Shown: positions 5,907 through 6,129 of the stretch, piece by piece
Numbering within the stretch: position 1 is the first letter of the stretch
Layout: every line of letters starts with the position of its first letter
NCBI GenBank assembly: GCA_039028235.1
Contig: JBCCIN010000325.1
Location: 1 to 6,129, forward strand
Length of the DNA: 6,129 nucleotides
Source of the DNA: JANQPX01 sp039028235
Lineage (GTDB): Bacteria; Pseudomonadota; Alphaproteobacteria; Geminicoccales; Geminicoccaceae
Direction of reading: 5' to 3'
Notes under the pieces: model-generated
The model's database searches: none
The model's input: only the letters and a program-made list of their open reading frames with translations
Told to the model about the DNA's origin: nothing
Made by a program: the position numbers and the translations under genes

Positions 5907-6129
5907 ATGGCCGAGAAAACCGTCACCGCCTGCCTGATCATCATCGGCAACGAAATCCTCTCAGGCAGAACCGTCGACGCCAATCTGTCCCATCTGGCCA
6001 AGAAACTCGGTGAGATCGGTGTGCGCCTCGCCGAGGCGCGGGTGGTGCCGGACGACGAGCAGGAGATCGTCGACGCGGTCAATAGCTGCCGGGCGAAGCA
6101 TGACTACGTCTTCACGACAGGCGGCATCG
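5907..6129 (+). CDS. CinA/MoaB-type molybdopterin-binding-fold protein (N-terminal part)
   Basis: Only the first 74 codons are in the window; the gene continues past the right edge. The sequence LIIIGNEILSGRTVDAN, then LAKKLGEIGV and VVPDD, and the final TTGGI match the start of the MoCF_biosynth domain as found in CinA-type 'competence/damage-inducible' proteins. In this family the fold is related to molybdopterin-binding enzymes; full CinA proteins can carry a separate C-terminal NMN deamidase domain that cannot be assessed here. The short stand-alone form is frequent in Alphaproteobacteria. I chose the ATG at 5907 because GGGAAAG (5896-5902) lies upstream. An in-frame ATG at 5871 would add 12 residues but has no ribosome binding site. 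It is divergent from sfsA. Confidence 0.9.
   Translation, partial: MAEKTVTACLIIIGNEILSGRTVDANLSHLAKKLGEIGVRLAEARVVPDDEQEIVDAVNSCRAKHDYVFTTGGI

Overview
The window is GC-rich chromosomal DNA, most likely from an alphaproteobacterium. I base this on gene content and protein style: an sfsA-map-radC cluster divergent from a cinA-type gene, plus trmFO. The order Hyphomicrobiales (Rhizobiales) would fit, but that is inference without a database search. There are six protein genes, two of them cut by the window edges, and no RNA gene, insertion sequence or CRISPR array that I can see.

Layout. Positions 1-1353 (minus) hold most of a secreted animal-type haem peroxidase; its C-terminal end lies outside the window. 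Positions 1354-1739 are a divergent intergenic region with an AT-rich core (only 32 G/C in the 120 bases 1441-1560). That core contains repeated T-rich elements, inverted repeats and a candidate sigma70 promoter pointing at trmFO. Positions 1740-3113 (plus) hold trmFO, the folate/FAD-dependent tRNA U54 methyltransferase. A 78-bp gap with three dyads separates it from the convergent gene radC. On the minus strand sfsA (5071-5769), map (4232-5053) and radC (3192-4238) form a probable operon: there are 17 bp between sfsA and map, and map and radC overlap by 7 nt. The plus-strand gene at the right edge (from 5907) is the N-terminal 74 codons of a CinA/molybdopterin-binding-fold protein.

Function. 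trmFO (tRNA maturation) and map (N-terminal methionine removal) are translation housekeeping genes. sfsA and radC are widespread conserved genes of poorly settled function, one with a nuclease-like and one with a JAMM metalloprotease-like active site. The peroxidase is the most accessory-looking gene. It is exported, has its own ribosome binding site and sits beside the AT-rich segment.

No clearly new multi-gene system is visible. The best leads are three: a peroxidase that keeps the distal and proximal histidines but has lost both residues that link haem covalently in mammalian peroxidases; a RadC with a roughly 90-residue N-terminal extension containing a small GGRW...WVF module; and the operator-like repeats in the peroxidase/trmFO intergenic region.
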